Positions 26,880-36,441 of a DNA stretch of 64,000 bases are shown in pieces (the stretch's first letter is position 1; every line of letters starts with the position of its first letter). Made by a program: the position numbers and the translations under genes. Source of the DNA: OLB11 sp041392835 (GTDB lineage Bacteria > Bacteroidota > Bacteroidia > Chitinophagales > Chitinophagaceae); assembly GCA_041392835.1 (NCBI GenBank), contig JAWKLF010000002.1, forward strand, positions 186,001 to 250,000, in the 5' to 3' direction. A model generated the notes under the pieces. That model had not been told where the DNA came from. It did no database searches and worked only from the letters and a program-made list of their open reading frames with translations.

Positions 26880-29087
26880 CTACAGTGGGACCTGTTGGAC
26901 CAGGGGTGTTATCGATGAGGTATAATTAGGTGTTCCATTTGTTATAGTATACGTTACAGTACCATCGCAGCCCGGTACACAAGTAGGATTAGTTGAATTT
27001 GTAATATTTATTGTCGGTGAATTTGGATTGCTCAAGCTAAGTATCATAGACACTACACAGCCTTTATCGTCCGTACTCGTAATAGTGTAAACCGTTCCAG
27101 CACACAATCCACTCAATACATTTCCTACTACTGTTATACCTGCTGATGGTGCTATCGTATATACATAGTTTCCGTTCCCTCCTGCACTCGTCATCGTTAC
27201 CGTACCATCGCAGCCCGGTACACAAGTTGGTGCTGTACTACTTATCGTGTCTGTTGTTAATACATCTGGTTGTGCTATCGTAAAATTCACTGTTGCTGTA
27301 CATCCTTTATCATCTGTTCCTGTTACTGTGTACAAGCCAGCTCCTAAGGTAGTGAATGTTCCTGGTGTTGCCTGTGTCGGTAAACAAGTACTTCCAACAG
27401 GGCCTGCTATCGTGTACGTAACACCTCCATTGCCTCCTATAAAACTTATCAAGGCCCCTCCATTACAATCTCCATTGCATAATACACTCGTCGTATCATC
27501 TACTGATAACACAAAAGGCATAGGTTCTACTATCGTAAAACTTGTTGTTGCTGTGCAAGTGCTTCCATCTGTTCCTGTTACCGTATAGGTATCAGCTCCT
27601 AAACCTGTAAAATTGCCCGGTGTTAATTGAACCGGTACGCAAGTACTCGCACCTGTGCCTACTATACTATAGGTAACGGCTGGTGTACCACCTGTAAAAC
27701 CTATCACAGCTGCTCCTGTACAAGACCCTGCACAAGTTACACTCGTCGTGTCAACTACATTTAATGTCAATACTGCTGGCTGAGTTAACTGTACTGTTGT
27801 TGTACCAGTACATAAATTAGCATCTGTGCTCGTTATTACATATACTGTATCTCCACATAAACCTGATATAGTATTACCTACTATATTGATATTGCTCGTC
27901 ATTGGAATAATACTATATGTGTAACCACCTAGGGTATTCCCTCCTATACTTGACATCGTTACACTAGCATCACACACGCCGTTACAACTTGGTGTAATTA
28001 TACTACCAGGAACTACACTCGGTACTACTGGCGCTGGTTCTGTTAACGTAAATGTTATAGCGGCTGAACATGATAATGCATCACTAACACTAACATTATA
28101 AACCACATTGGCACATAAACCGCTAAACCCGCTTCCAGTCCATGTCGGTGTACCCGTTAATGGTGTTATCGTTGGTACACCATATGGTGTCGTGCCGCCT
28201 GTTATATTTAATACTACCGAACCATCACAATAACCTCCACAACTCGGTGGCGTTAATGTTGTTGTTGCTATTGTCGGTGAATTTGGATTGCTCAAGCTAA
28301 GTATCATAGACACTACACAGCCTTTATCGTCCGTACTCGTAATAGTGTAAACCGTTCCAGCACACAATCCACTCAATACATTTCCTACTACTGTTATACC
28401 TGCTGATGGTGCTATCGTATATACATAGTTTCCGTTCCCTCCTGCACTCGTCATCGTTACCGTACCATCGCAGCCCGGTACACAAGTTGGTGCTGTACTA
28501 CTTATCGTGTCTGTTGTTAATACAGCTGGTTGTACTATCGTAAAATTCACTGTTGCTGTACATCCTTTATCATCTGTTCCTGTTACTGTGTACAAGCCAG
28601 CTCCTAAGGTAGTGAATGTTCCTGGTGTTGCCTGTGTCGGTAAACAAGTACTTCCAACAGGGCCTGCTATCGTGTACGTAACACCTCCATTGCCTCCTAT
28701 AAAACTTATCAAGGCCCCTCCATTACAATCTCCATTGCATAATACACTCGTCGTATCATCTACTGATAACACAAAAGGCATAGGTTCTACTATCGTAAAA
28801 CTTGTTGTTGCTGTGCAAGTGCTTCCATCTGTTCCTGTTACCGTATAGGTATCAGCTCCTAAACCTGTAAAATTGCCCGGTGTTAATTGAACCGGTACGC
28901 AAGTACTCGCACCTGTGCCTACTATACTATAGGTAACGGCTGGTGTACCACCTGTAAAACCTATCACAGCTGCTCCTGTACAAGACCCTGCACAAGTTAC
29001 ACTCGTTGTGTCAACTACATTTAATGTCAATACTGCTTGAAGCTGAGTTAACTGTACAAGTTGTTGTACCAGTACATAAATTAGCAT
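26880..29087 (-). CDS. Giant SprB-repeat adhesin, middle part (frame-separated)
   Basis: A 735-residue open stretch of SprB-type repeats. Phrases such as DTTSVTCAGSCTGAAVIGF and TTSVLCNGDCNGGALISF recur. The first about 20 residues (MLIYVLVQQLVQLTQLQ) are out-of-frame noise caused by indels around 29033-29060. At the other end the frame runs into a stop just after ITPLVQQVPL, where one more base in the G run at 26903-26906 would lead into PGPTGPTVVGANYTYSG, the continuation. It has no start signals of its own and should be read as the middle of one protein spanning 23870-33495. Confidence 0.8.
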   Translation of the reverse strand: MLIYVLVQQLVQLTQLQAVLTLNVVDTTSVTCAGSCTGAAVIGFTGGTPAVTYSIVGTGASTCVPVQLTPGNFTGLGADTYTVTGTDGSTCTATTSFTIVEPMPFVLSVDDTTSVLCNGDCNGGALISFIGGNGGVTYTIAGPVGSTCLPTQATPGTFTTLGAGLYTVTGTDDKGCTATVNFTIVQPAVLTTDTISSTAPTCVPGCDGTVTMTSAGGNGNYVYTIAPSAGITVVGNVLSGLCAGTVYTITSTDDKGCVVSMILSLSNPNSPTIATTTLTPPSCGGYCDGSVVLNITGGTTPYGVPTITPLTGTPTWTGSGFSGLCANVVYNVSVSDALSCSAAITFTLTEPAPVVPSVVPGSIITPSCNGVCDASVTMSSIGGNTLGGYTYSIIPMTSNINIVGNTISGLCGDTVYVITSTDANLCTGTTTVQLTQPAVLTLNVVDTTSVTCAGSCTGAAVIGFTGGTPAVTYSIVGTGASTCVPVQLTPGNFTGLGADTYTVTGTDGSTCTATTSFTIVEPMPFVLSVDDTTSVLCNGDCNGGALISFIGGNGGVTYTIAGPVGSTCLPTQATPGTFTTLGAGLYTVTGTDDKGCTATVNFTIAQPDVLTTDTISSTAPTCVPGCDGTVTMTSAGGNGNYVYTIAPSAGITVVGNVLSGLCAGTVYTITSTDDKGCVVSMILSLSNPNSPTINITNSTNPTCVPGCDGTVTYTITNGTPNYTSSITPLVQQVPL

Positions 29088-30290
29088 CTGTGCTCGTTAT
29101 TACATATACTGTATCTCCACATAAACCTGATATAGTATTACCTACTATATTGATATTGCTCGTCATTGGAATAATACTATATGTGTAACCACCCAGGTAT
29201 TCTCCATACTTGACATCGTTACACTAGCATCACACACGCCGTTACAACTTGGTGTAATTTTATACTACCAGGAACTACACTCGGTACTACTGGCGCTGGT
29301 TCTGTTAACGTAAATGTTATAGCGGCTGAACATGATAATGCATCACTAACACTAACATTATAAACCACATTGGCAATACAAACCGCTAAACCCGCTTCCA
29401 GTCCATGTCGGTGTACCCGTTAATGGTGTTATCGTTGGTACACCATGGTGTCGTGCCGCCTGTTATATTTAATACTACCGAACCATCACAATAACCTCCA
29501 CAACTCGGTGGCGTTAATGTTGTTGTTGCTATTGTCGGTGAATTTGGATTGCTCAAACTCAATATCTTAACCGCTGTACAGCCTTTGTCGTCTGTACTCG
29601 TTATAGTGTAAACCGTTCCAGCACACAATCCACTCAATACATTTCCTACTACTGTTATACCTGTTGATGGTGCTATCGTATATACATAGTTTCCGTTCCC
29701 TCCTGCACTCGTCATCGTTACCGTACCATCGCAGCCCGGTACACAAGTTGGAGAGGTGCTGCTTATTGTGTCTGTTGTTAATACAGTTGGTTGTACTATC
29801 GTAAAATTCACTGTTGCTGTACATCCTTTATCATCTGTTCCTGTTACTGTGTATAATCCAGCTCCTAAGGTAGTGAAAGTTCCAGGTGTTGCCTGTGTCG
29901 GTACACAAGTACTTCCAACAGGGCCTGCTATCGTGTACGTAACGCCTCCATTGCCACCTATAAAACTTATCAAAGCTCCACCATTACAATCTCCATTGCA
30001 TAATACACTCGTCGTATCATCTACTGATAACACAAAAGGCATAGGCTCTACTATCGTAAAACTTGTTGTTGCTGTGCAAGTGCTTCCATCTGTTCCTGTT
30101 ACCGTATAGGTATCAGCTCCTAAACCCGTAAAATTGCCCGGTGTTAATTGAACCGGTACGCAAGTACTCGCCCCTGTGCCTACTATACTATAGGTAACGG
30201 CTGGTGTACCACCTGTAAAACCTATCACAGCTGCTCCTGTACAAGACCCTGCACAAGTTACACTCGTTGTGTCAATTACATTTAATATAA
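27011..30290. repeat. 1,260-bp long-period coding repeat, two full copies and a partial third
   Basis: Unit 1 27011-28270 and unit 2 28271-29531 agree almost base for base, including synonymous positions, until about 29030, where unit 2 picks up a cluster of small indels (net +1 base). Unit 3, from 29532 to about 30290, is a shorter and more diverged copy. Each full unit encodes 420 residues or about five SprB-type repeats. The similarity implies recent duplication or gene conversion, or misassembly. Confidence 0.9.
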
Positions 30291-33200
30291 ATGGTAGAGG
30301 TTCTGTAATTGAAAAAGTATCAATAGCTTCGCAATCATTAGCATCTTGAGCGGTAATGGTATAGCTACCAGCACCCAAATTAGCAAATACACCAGACAAG
30401 GGTTGAGTAGGAATACAGTTGATATTAGTAGTTGTAATAGTATATATTACGGTTCCAGTTCCGCCAGAAGAGTTTGCATTTACGGAACCATTACATAAAC
30501 CATTACATGAAACATTTTGAAGACCACTATGCGAAACAGTTAAGAGATTTGGTTGTGTTATACTGATTGAAGAAGTAGCCGTACAATTATTGGCATCTTT
30601 AACTGTGATGGTATAATTTCCAGCACATAAATCTTCGGCCTCACCTGTAACAGGATCTATTTGTGGGGTTCCAGGTCCTAGTATACTGATATATTGATAA
30701 GGGGGTGTTCCACCTGATGCAAGGGCATTGGCTTCTCCATCACAAAGTCCAAAACAAGATACATTATTATCTAAATTTATAGTAAGAGATAAGCTAGTTG
30801 AAGGTTGCGTTATTGTAAAAGTTACTGTATCCTTACAAAGGTTTTGGTCAGTACCGATTACAGTATAGGTGTTGGCACTTAAATTAGTTATAACACCTGA
30901 AGCAGAAATAAGTGGAGCTCCACATGGACCTGCATTGGGACTAATAGAATAAGACACAACACCCGTACCACCAGTATGGCTCAAAGTAACTTTACCATTA
31001 CAAGCTCCAAAACAACTTACCATTGAATCTATATTAAATGAAACTGCTAACGCAGCTGGCTGTGAAATTGTGATAGTAGTGGCTATAGTACATGCATTTG
31101 CATCTGTAGCAGTTATGATATATGGCAAGCCTCCCGTAAGGTTAGTAAAGTTTCCAGACGTAGCCTGTGCAGGAATACAAGGAGGTGTGGCATTTGGCGT
31201 TATTCCATATGAAATTAGACCAGTTCCGCCTGAAGCAGAAATATTGATAGCTCCATCGCAAGTTCCGTTACATAATAATGCGGTTATTGCAGCAGGATTA
31301 AAGGTAAGAGGAGTGGGAGGCTGTGTTATGTTTACATTTAAAACAGAATCTTTACATTGATTAACATTACTTGTAACTACAATTTTATATGATCCAATTG
31401 GAAGGTTTTGATAATCACCGGTTCCAAACAATGTAGCATTGCCACAAGGCGCATTGGGATTTGGAGAAATTGTATAAGAGAATGGTGATGAGCCACCAGT
31501 AACAGTAGTATAAATTTTACCACTACAACCTCCATTGCATAGGACATTATTAGTACTATCCAATGCTAAGGTAGGTAAAGGTGGCATATTTATAGTAAAT
31601 GTTGATGTCTGTGTACAGCCTGCTGCATCTTTTCCCAGAAGTGTATATGTGCCCGGGCATAAGTTTTGAAATTGCCCTCCTATAGAAGTTACGGAATCTA
31701 TAAATGCTGTTTGGGTAGAATTATATAGATAGAATTTTTTTGAACCTATACCACCCGTAGCAAATGGTGTGGCAGCTCCAATACAGAGATTATTACACGA
31801 CGTTGGATGAGTAGTGGATAAATATGAAATAATTATAGCTGGAGACGAAGGAATAATATTTGTTGCTGTATTAATACATCCATTATCATCAACAGCTGTT
31901 ATTGTATATGTAATATTTGTAGATAAATTATTAAAAACTCCTGAATTTATCTGTGTTGGTGAGCAAGGTGTAGTTGGGCTAATAGAAAAACTTGTGGGTT
32001 GTGTCCCTAATGAACCTGAAACACTTATTTGTCCAGTACAACTTCCGAAACACTGTTGTCCATTATTGGATGTACTAATACTTAAAGAATTAAATGGATT
32101 AGTTAAAGTAACAACAGCGGTTTTGGTACAATTATAATTATCTGTAACTGTAACTGTATAATTTCCAACTGATGACAGATTAGCCCATCCAATACTTGGT
32201 GATGTAAAAAAAATTGCAGTTGAGGCGCCAAGTCCTGCTATAGAATAAGTATATGGGGGTACGCCGCCAAAAAGCGAAGCGACTTTGATTGTATCATGTG
32301 CCCAATCATTTATGCATGGTGGGTTTGTTTTTGCAGTTACTAAGCTAATAGGTATGACAACAGGAGGTGTAATAACTGAATCTACAGTACATCCTGAACT
32401 ACTTTTTACATGAAAGGTATAGGTTTGTCCTCCTTGTATATTATTAAATGTATTGCAACCAGCAGTTGGGGCACCTAATACGCCAGGATTCACAACACTT
32501 GGTCCAATGGCATAATATTGATAAGGAGAGGTGCTATTTTGTCCGCAAATGGTATATGAAAATTTTTGCGTAGCGCAATCAAATGTTTTTGTTATAGTAG
32601 AAGACAAGCTTTGCGTTACCGTGACGGATATATTAGTTGCAGCAGAAGGATTTCCGCAAATATCTACAAAGGCATTTGCAGGAGCTGAAATATTGTAAAC
32701 GCCAGCTGTGAGGGTGCTTGAAAAATTTAATGTTACAGAATCCGTCATATTACTATAGTTCAAACCAGCATATGTAGGCGTAGGGGCACTACAACCATTG
32801 CAACTAGTAGCGGTAGATACTGTAAAAGATGGTGCACCCGGTATAGTAAAATCCGATGCTTGTACACTGGCACAAGAAACGGGCTCAGAAAATTTTATTC
32901 CAATTTTATTAAAACTGGCACAAGTATCATAGGGCAATATAGAACCAAAAGTTGGGCCAGTAGCATCTGTTATATTAGCGGTAGTTCCAGTAAAATTGAG
33001 TGTAAAGCCTGCAGGGTTAGGAGCATTAAAGCGCGAAATGGCCAATATGTAAGAATTGCCTATTAAAAGGTTCACACTAGGCGAAAAAGCACCAGTTCCT
33101 GTTCCTCCAATTCCCGTATTACCTAATACACCTGAGCTATTACATGCCATTTGATTGACAGTAGAAAGATTGCTACAGCCTGTATTAGTTATGTTGTAAA

Positions 33201-33495
33201 AAGCCCAGTCAAAGTCTGCACCTGCACCTTGTGGCACAAGGGAAAAATTAAAAATACCACTGGCATAGCAATTAATTCTAAAATAAACCCAGTTATTTAC
33301 CATACCCACACAAGTACTTGCTGGCGAAGCATAGGTATTTACATATTGTTCATTTACCACCAATGCATTGCTGCTACAAATTGGTCTAGCGTTGCAAGCA
33401 GATTGAGATTCACAAGCATTGACCAAATTTTGGGCTTGGGATGAAAAACTAATAAAACATAAAATAGATACTAATAGGGTATAAATTTGTTTCAT
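29386..33495 (-). CDS. Giant SprB-repeat adhesin, N-terminal part with signal peptide
   Basis: Starts at ATG 33495 with the signal peptide MKQIYTLLVSILCFISFSSQAQ. Residues about 25-170 form a Cys-containing domain (NWVYFRINCYASGIFNFSL, DFDWAFYNIT) typical of large Bacteroidota surface proteins, followed by an Ig-like segment (FSEPVSCASVQASDFTI) and then more than ten SprB-type repeats. The frame is lost near 29440 (GYTDMDWKRV then stop), where repeat unit 2 has indels. Joined with 26880-29087 and 23870-26698 the gene would be about 9.6 kb, encoding some 3,200 residues. It is likely a long, disulphide-rich surface fibre carried out by the T9SS. No gld, spr or por genes are in the window. Confidence 0.9.
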   Translation of the reverse strand: MKQIYTLLVSILCFISFSSQAQNLVNACESQSACNARPICSSNALVVNEQYVNTYASPASTCVGMVNNWVYFRINCYASGIFNFSLVPQGAGADFDWAFYNITNTGCSNLSTVNQMACNSSGVLGNTGIGGTGTGAFSPSVNLLIGNSYILAISRFNAPNPAGFTLNFTGTTANITDATGPTFGSILPYDTCASFNKIGIKFSEPVSCASVQASDFTIPGAPSFTVSTATSCNGCSAPTPTYAGLNYSNMTDSVTLNFSSTLTAGVYNISAPANAFVDICGNPSAATNISVTVTQSLSSTITKTFDCATQKFSYTICGQNSTSPYQYYAIGPSVVNPGVLGAPTAGCNTFNNIQGGQTYTFHVKSSSGCTVDSVITPPVVIPISLVTAKTNPPCINDWAHDTIKVASLFGGVPPYTYSIAGLGASTAIFFTSPSIGWANLSSVGNYTVTVTDNYNCTKTAVVTLTNPFNSLSISTSNNGQQCFGSCTGQISVSGSLGTQPTSFSISPTTPCSPTQINSGVFNNLSTNITYTITAVDDNGCINTATNIIPSSPAIIISYLSTTHPTSCNNLCIGAATPFATGGIGSKKFYLYNSTQTAFIDSVTSIGGQFQNLCPGTYTLLGKDAAGCTQTSTFTINMPPLPTLALDSTNNVLCNGGCSGKIYTTVTGGSSPFSYTISPNPNAPCGNATLFGTGDYQNLPIGSYKIVVTSNVNQCKDSVLNVNITQPPTPLTFNPAAITALLCNGTCDGAINISASGGTGLISYGITPNATPPCIPAQATSGNFTNLTGGLPYIITATDANACTIATTITISQPAALAVSFNIDSMVSCFGACNGKVTLSHTGGTGVVSYSISPNAGPCGAPLISASGVITNLSANTYTVIGTDQNLCKDTVTFTITQPSTSLSLTINLDNNVSCFGLCDGEANALASGGTPPYQYISILGPGTPQIDPVTGEAEDLCAGNYTITVKDANNCTATSSISITQPNLLTVSHSGLQNVSCNGLCNGSVNANSSGGTGTVIYTITTTNINCIPTQPLSGVFANLGAGSYTITAQDANDCEAIDTFSITEPLPFILNVIDTTSVTCAGSCTGAAVIGFTGGTPAVTYSIVGTGASTCVPVQLTPGNFTGLGADTYTVTGTDGSTCTATTSFTIVEPMPFVLSVDDTTSVLCNGDCNGGALISFIGGNGGVTYTIAGPVGSTCVPTQATPGTFTTLGAGLYTVTGTDDKGCTATVNFTIVQPTVLTTDTISSTSPTCVPGCDGTVTMTSAGGNGNYVYTIAPSTGITVVGNVLSGLCAGTVYTITSTDDKGCTAVKILSLSNPNSPTIATTTLTPPSCGGYCDGSVVLNITGGTTPWCTNDNTINGYTDMDWKRV

Positions 33496-33582
33496 ATGAT
33501 GAATTTATCTTAAAGAATTTGAATGTGTTCGGATTGCTAAAGTAGTTTGAAATGCTGACAAATAACATTTGTTATTGTCATT

Positions 33583-34347
33583 TTATTTCCATTTTTTTAA
33601 CAGAAGGTCATTTCCATCAAATTCAGCAAACGTATCGAGTGAAATCCAGTCTCCGAGGTTGATTAATCGACTTGTAGTATTTAGTTGTGTGTCATAAGAA
33701 AGATGCCTATGCCCAAAGATAAAATAATCTATTTTTTCCTTTTGCAAGTATTCTGTTGCAAATTGCCATTGATATTCTTGTTCAAAAGGCTTAAGTTTTA
33801 CTTCTAAATACTTATGCTTGGGACCCAAACGGCTAAAATAATCTGCTATACCAATACCCACATTGGGATGTAACTGTCTGTATAGAAATTGTGAAAAGGG
33901 GTGTTGTATCACACCTTTCATTAGTTTATACTTCTTTTCATGCTTGCTCAATCCATCTCCATGACCTATTAAAAATTTCTTATTGTGGATAGTCATGGTT
34001 TTAATTGTTTTGAACACCTTGATATTCAACTCTTTCTCAAAATATCCATGCATCCACAAGTCGTGATTGCCAGTAAAAACTTGGATTTCAATACCCGCAT
34101 CGCTGAGTTCGGCCAATTTGCCCAGAAACCTTACAAAGCCTTTGGGCACAACACGTTTATATTCCATCCAAGCATCAAAAAGGTCACCAAGTAAATATAT
34201 TTGAAAGGCATCTTTTCTGATTTCATCTAGCCAGTTACATACTTTTTTTTCTCGTTGCAGCGAAGTTTCATAATCGGGTATGCCAAAATGAAAATCAGAG
34301 GCAAAATATATTTTTTTATTAGGAGGTAAGGAAACAATTTCTTGCAT
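33583..34347 (-). CDS. lpxH: UDP-2,3-diacylglucosamine diphosphatase-type metallophosphoesterase (LpxH)
   Basis: Calcineurin-like phosphoesterase of 254 residues with the expected metal motifs in order: ASDFHFG (residues 16-22), GDLFDAWMEY, GNHDLW, GHGD and FGHRHL. The tryptophan- and tyrosine-rich pattern and length fit LpxH, which removes UMP from UDP-2,3-diacylglucosamine to form lipid X in lipid A synthesis. Bacteroidota often carry more than one such protein, so a related phosphatase is possible. Last gene of the SDR-M16-secreted protein-lpxH run. Confidence 0.85.
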   Translation of the reverse strand: MQEIVSLPPNKKIYFASDFHFGIPDYETSLQREKKVCNWLDEIRKDAFQIYLLGDLFDAWMEYKRVVPKGFVRFLGKLAELSDAGIEIQVFTGNHDLWMHGYFEKELNIKVFKTIKTMTIHNKKFLIGHGDGLSKHEKKYKLMKGVIQHPFSQFLYRQLHPNVGIGIADYFSRLGPKHKYLEVKLKPFEQEYQWQFATEYLQKEKIDYFIFGHRHLSYDTQLNTTSRLINLGDWISLDTFAEFDGNDLLLKKWK

Positions 34348-34363
34348 GAGAGGTAAAAGTAGT

Positions 34364-35077
34364 CTATTCGGATTGCAGATTGAGACCTCTACTTATTTTT
34401 TTTGTATAGTCCAAATAATTGTATTTAATCCACATCTTTATTTCTAAATCCGATGCTGCTCGCGCATAGGCATATTCCATCGGATAGGCTTTCATAAATG
34501 GCGTAATCTGCTCTTCTTGCAGGCCAGTAAGCTGCTGCACCAATTCTGGATTGTAACGAGAATCTATAAACATATCTTTTTCCATTTGCTCTATTTGCGA
34601 CTGAAAGTGTCGAATTTCTTTATGTTTTTTAGAAAATTTTTGATAGACAGCCGATATGGGTGAAAAAACTGATTTTTGTTGTTCGTAGTTATACACTTTG
34701 GCGTATAGGCTTGCTCGCTCTAAAGAATCTATCTGATAAGGCGTTTTATCTTGATGAATTTTTACTTCATTAAGATGTACTTGCTTCACATCCATTACAA
34801 TTTGAATGATATTTTTTTCATCACCATATTTTACTTGTACTAACTTGTTTTTATAGCCTAATATTTTGCACAATAAAAAATCGCCATAGGATGCATGAAT
34901 TTCAAAATATCCTTTTTGGTCTGATGATGTGCCTTGATGCGTTGTCATGTTTTCAATGCTAACTACCTTTAGGGCTTTTTGTGTAATGGTATCTTTAATA
35001 AAAGCTCTATAAAGAATCTGGCTTTGGGCTTTACAACTGATAAAAAGTACAATAATAAAGGCTATGCGTTTATACAC
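34364..35077 (-). CDS. Secreted protein with carboxypeptidase-like regulatory domain
   Basis: Envelope protein of about 237 residues. After the signal sequence (YKRIAFIIVLFISCKAQSQ), residues about 25-100 form a CarboxypepD_reg-like beta-sandwich (DTITQKALKVVSIENMTTHQ, YFEIHASYGDFLLCKILGY). The rest is helical and charged and not recognised. The frame can be extended to TTG at 35110, but GTG at 35077 puts the basic n-region next to the hydrophobic core, and a TACCTTTA box (35082-35089) sits four bases before it; I favour GTG. It lies between the M16 gene and lpxH on the same strand. Confidence 0.75.
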   Translation of the reverse strand: MYKRIAFIIVLFISCKAQSQILYRAFIKDTITQKALKVVSIENMTTHQGTSSDQKGYFEIHASYGDFLLCKILGYKNKLVQVKYGDEKNIIQIVMDVKQVHLNEVKIHQDKTPYQIDSLERASLYAKVYNYEQQKSVFSPISAVYQKFSKKHKEIRHFQSQIEQMEKDMFIDSRYNPELVQQLTGLQEEQITPFMKAYPMEYAYARAASDLEIKMWIKYNYLDYTKKISRGLNLQSE

Positions 35078-35140
35078 CTTGTAAAGGTAGTATGCTTTCC
35101 TTGATGGCAATAAAGCACTGTGTTAAAAAATACTAATAGC

Positions 35141-36427
35141 CTAACTGATAACAACCTCGTAAAAAGTATTAGGGTCAAAATATTGTAAGGCCAACTGCTG
35201 CAGTTCTTTTGCACTTATATGTTTATACAAATTGATATTTTCATAAAATTTTTCCTTTGGAAAATTATTTAATATTAGGTTTTTCCAACGCTGAATGATA
35301 TGAAAAGGACCATCCAGATCGCCTAATATAGAACCCAAAAGATAATTTTTGACCAACAACAATTCTTCATCATCTATTAATTGCTCACGAAGAAGATTCA
35401 TTTCATAATAAATTTCTGTAACTGCTTGTTGTGCCACATCTCTGCCTACTTCTGTACTTATCATATAAGCACTATGCTTGACATGGTTGTACATATAACT
35501 ATGTATGCCATAGGTATAGCCTTTATCTTCTCTGATATTGCTCATGAGTCTGGAACCAAAATAGCCTCCTAAAACTGTATTTAAGATGATTAATTTATAA
35601 AAATCAGGGTGCTGTTTGGAAATACAAGGAGCAGCTATACGAATAGCACTTTGTACGGACTTTTCGTCGTTGATGGCATGATACTTTAAGGTGTCTGATG
35701 GCCGAGGTTCATAACTTTTAGCCTGGGGGATTGGGGTTTCATTCCAATGTTTACTACCAAAAAGTATATCTATTTCATTTAATAAGCTTTCTGCAAATTT
35801 TCCGGCTAAAAAAATGGTACAATTGGAAGAGGTAAAATAGGTTTGGCGATAAGACTGTAGGCTTTTAGAATCTATTTGTTGATAATCTTGCGACTCCATA
35901 AAGCGGCCATAGGGGTGCTCAGCTCCAAAAAGCAATTCATCTATTTTTCTATTGGCTATAAAATCGCCTTTTAAGGCATAAACTGATAAACGTTGTAAGG
36001 CATTTTGAATGTAGATAGCCAATTCGGATGCTGGGTATTGCGTATCAGTCAGTAATTCAAAAATTAGTGGTAAGACCTTGGATGCATGTTTGCTTAAACA
36101 CGATAAGGTAAGAGAGCTAAAATCTACACCACTTTGCGACTTAATAGAAGCCCCATACTGCTCTATTTCAGCGTTTATTTCAAAAGAGGTTTTTGATGAA
36201 GTGCCACTTTTGAGTAGCGCTGCTGTAGCCTGTGCTATTCCTTTTTGTGGCTCATACCAAAGCCCTGCTTTAAATACAAACTCTAATTGCATGACCTCTT
36301 GTGAACCTTGATTGATGTAATAAAGCGCTATGTCATTTTGCAATTTGCGTTGTTGGCAATCCAATAATTCGTATTCTAAATCTATAGCAGATTTTATAGC
36401 AGGCGTTTTGGTTCTATCTAAAAGCAT
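35141..36427 (-). CDS. M16-family peptidase homologue lacking the HxxEH zinc motif (inactive subunit)
   Basis: A 428-residue insulinase-like protein with two M16 half-domains. Where active members have HxxEH, this protein reads GIAQATAALLKSGTSS, so the zinc-binding residues are missing. The C-terminal half keeps the family pattern, including GYFGSRLMSNIREDKGYTYGIHS, the substrate-binding R/Y segment. Bacteroidota usually make such inactive chains as partners of an active M16 peptidase, but no active partner is encoded nearby. No signal peptide is visible. It follows the SDR gene by 14 bases. Confidence 0.85.
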   Translation of the reverse strand: MLLDRTKTPAIKSAIDLEYELLDCQQRKLQNDIALYYINQGSQEVMQLEFVFKAGLWYEPQKGIAQATAALLKSGTSSKTSFEINAEIEQYGASIKSQSGVDFSSLTLSCLSKHASKVLPLIFELLTDTQYPASELAIYIQNALQRLSVYALKGDFIANRKIDELLFGAEHPYGRFMESQDYQQIDSKSLQSYRQTYFTSSNCTIFLAGKFAESLLNEIDILFGSKHWNETPIPQAKSYEPRPSDTLKYHAINDEKSVQSAIRIAAPCISKQHPDFYKLIILNTVLGGYFGSRLMSNIREDKGYTYGIHSYMYNHVKHSAYMISTEVGRDVAQQAVTEIYYEMNLLREQLIDDEELLLVKNYLLGSILGDLDGPFHIIQRWKNLILNNFPKEKFYENINLYKHISAKELQQLALQYFDPNTFYEVVIS

Positions 36428-36441
36428 ATTTTTCTATGTTG

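Noticed and set aside
27247..30109. Plus-strand frames of 113-117 residues repeated in the adhesin
   Set aside because: They are antisense shadows of the repeated coding sequence and recur with it.
26070..30290. CRISPR-like array because of many regular repeats
   Set aside because: The repeats are 231 and 1,260 bases, coding throughout, with no spacers and no cas genes.
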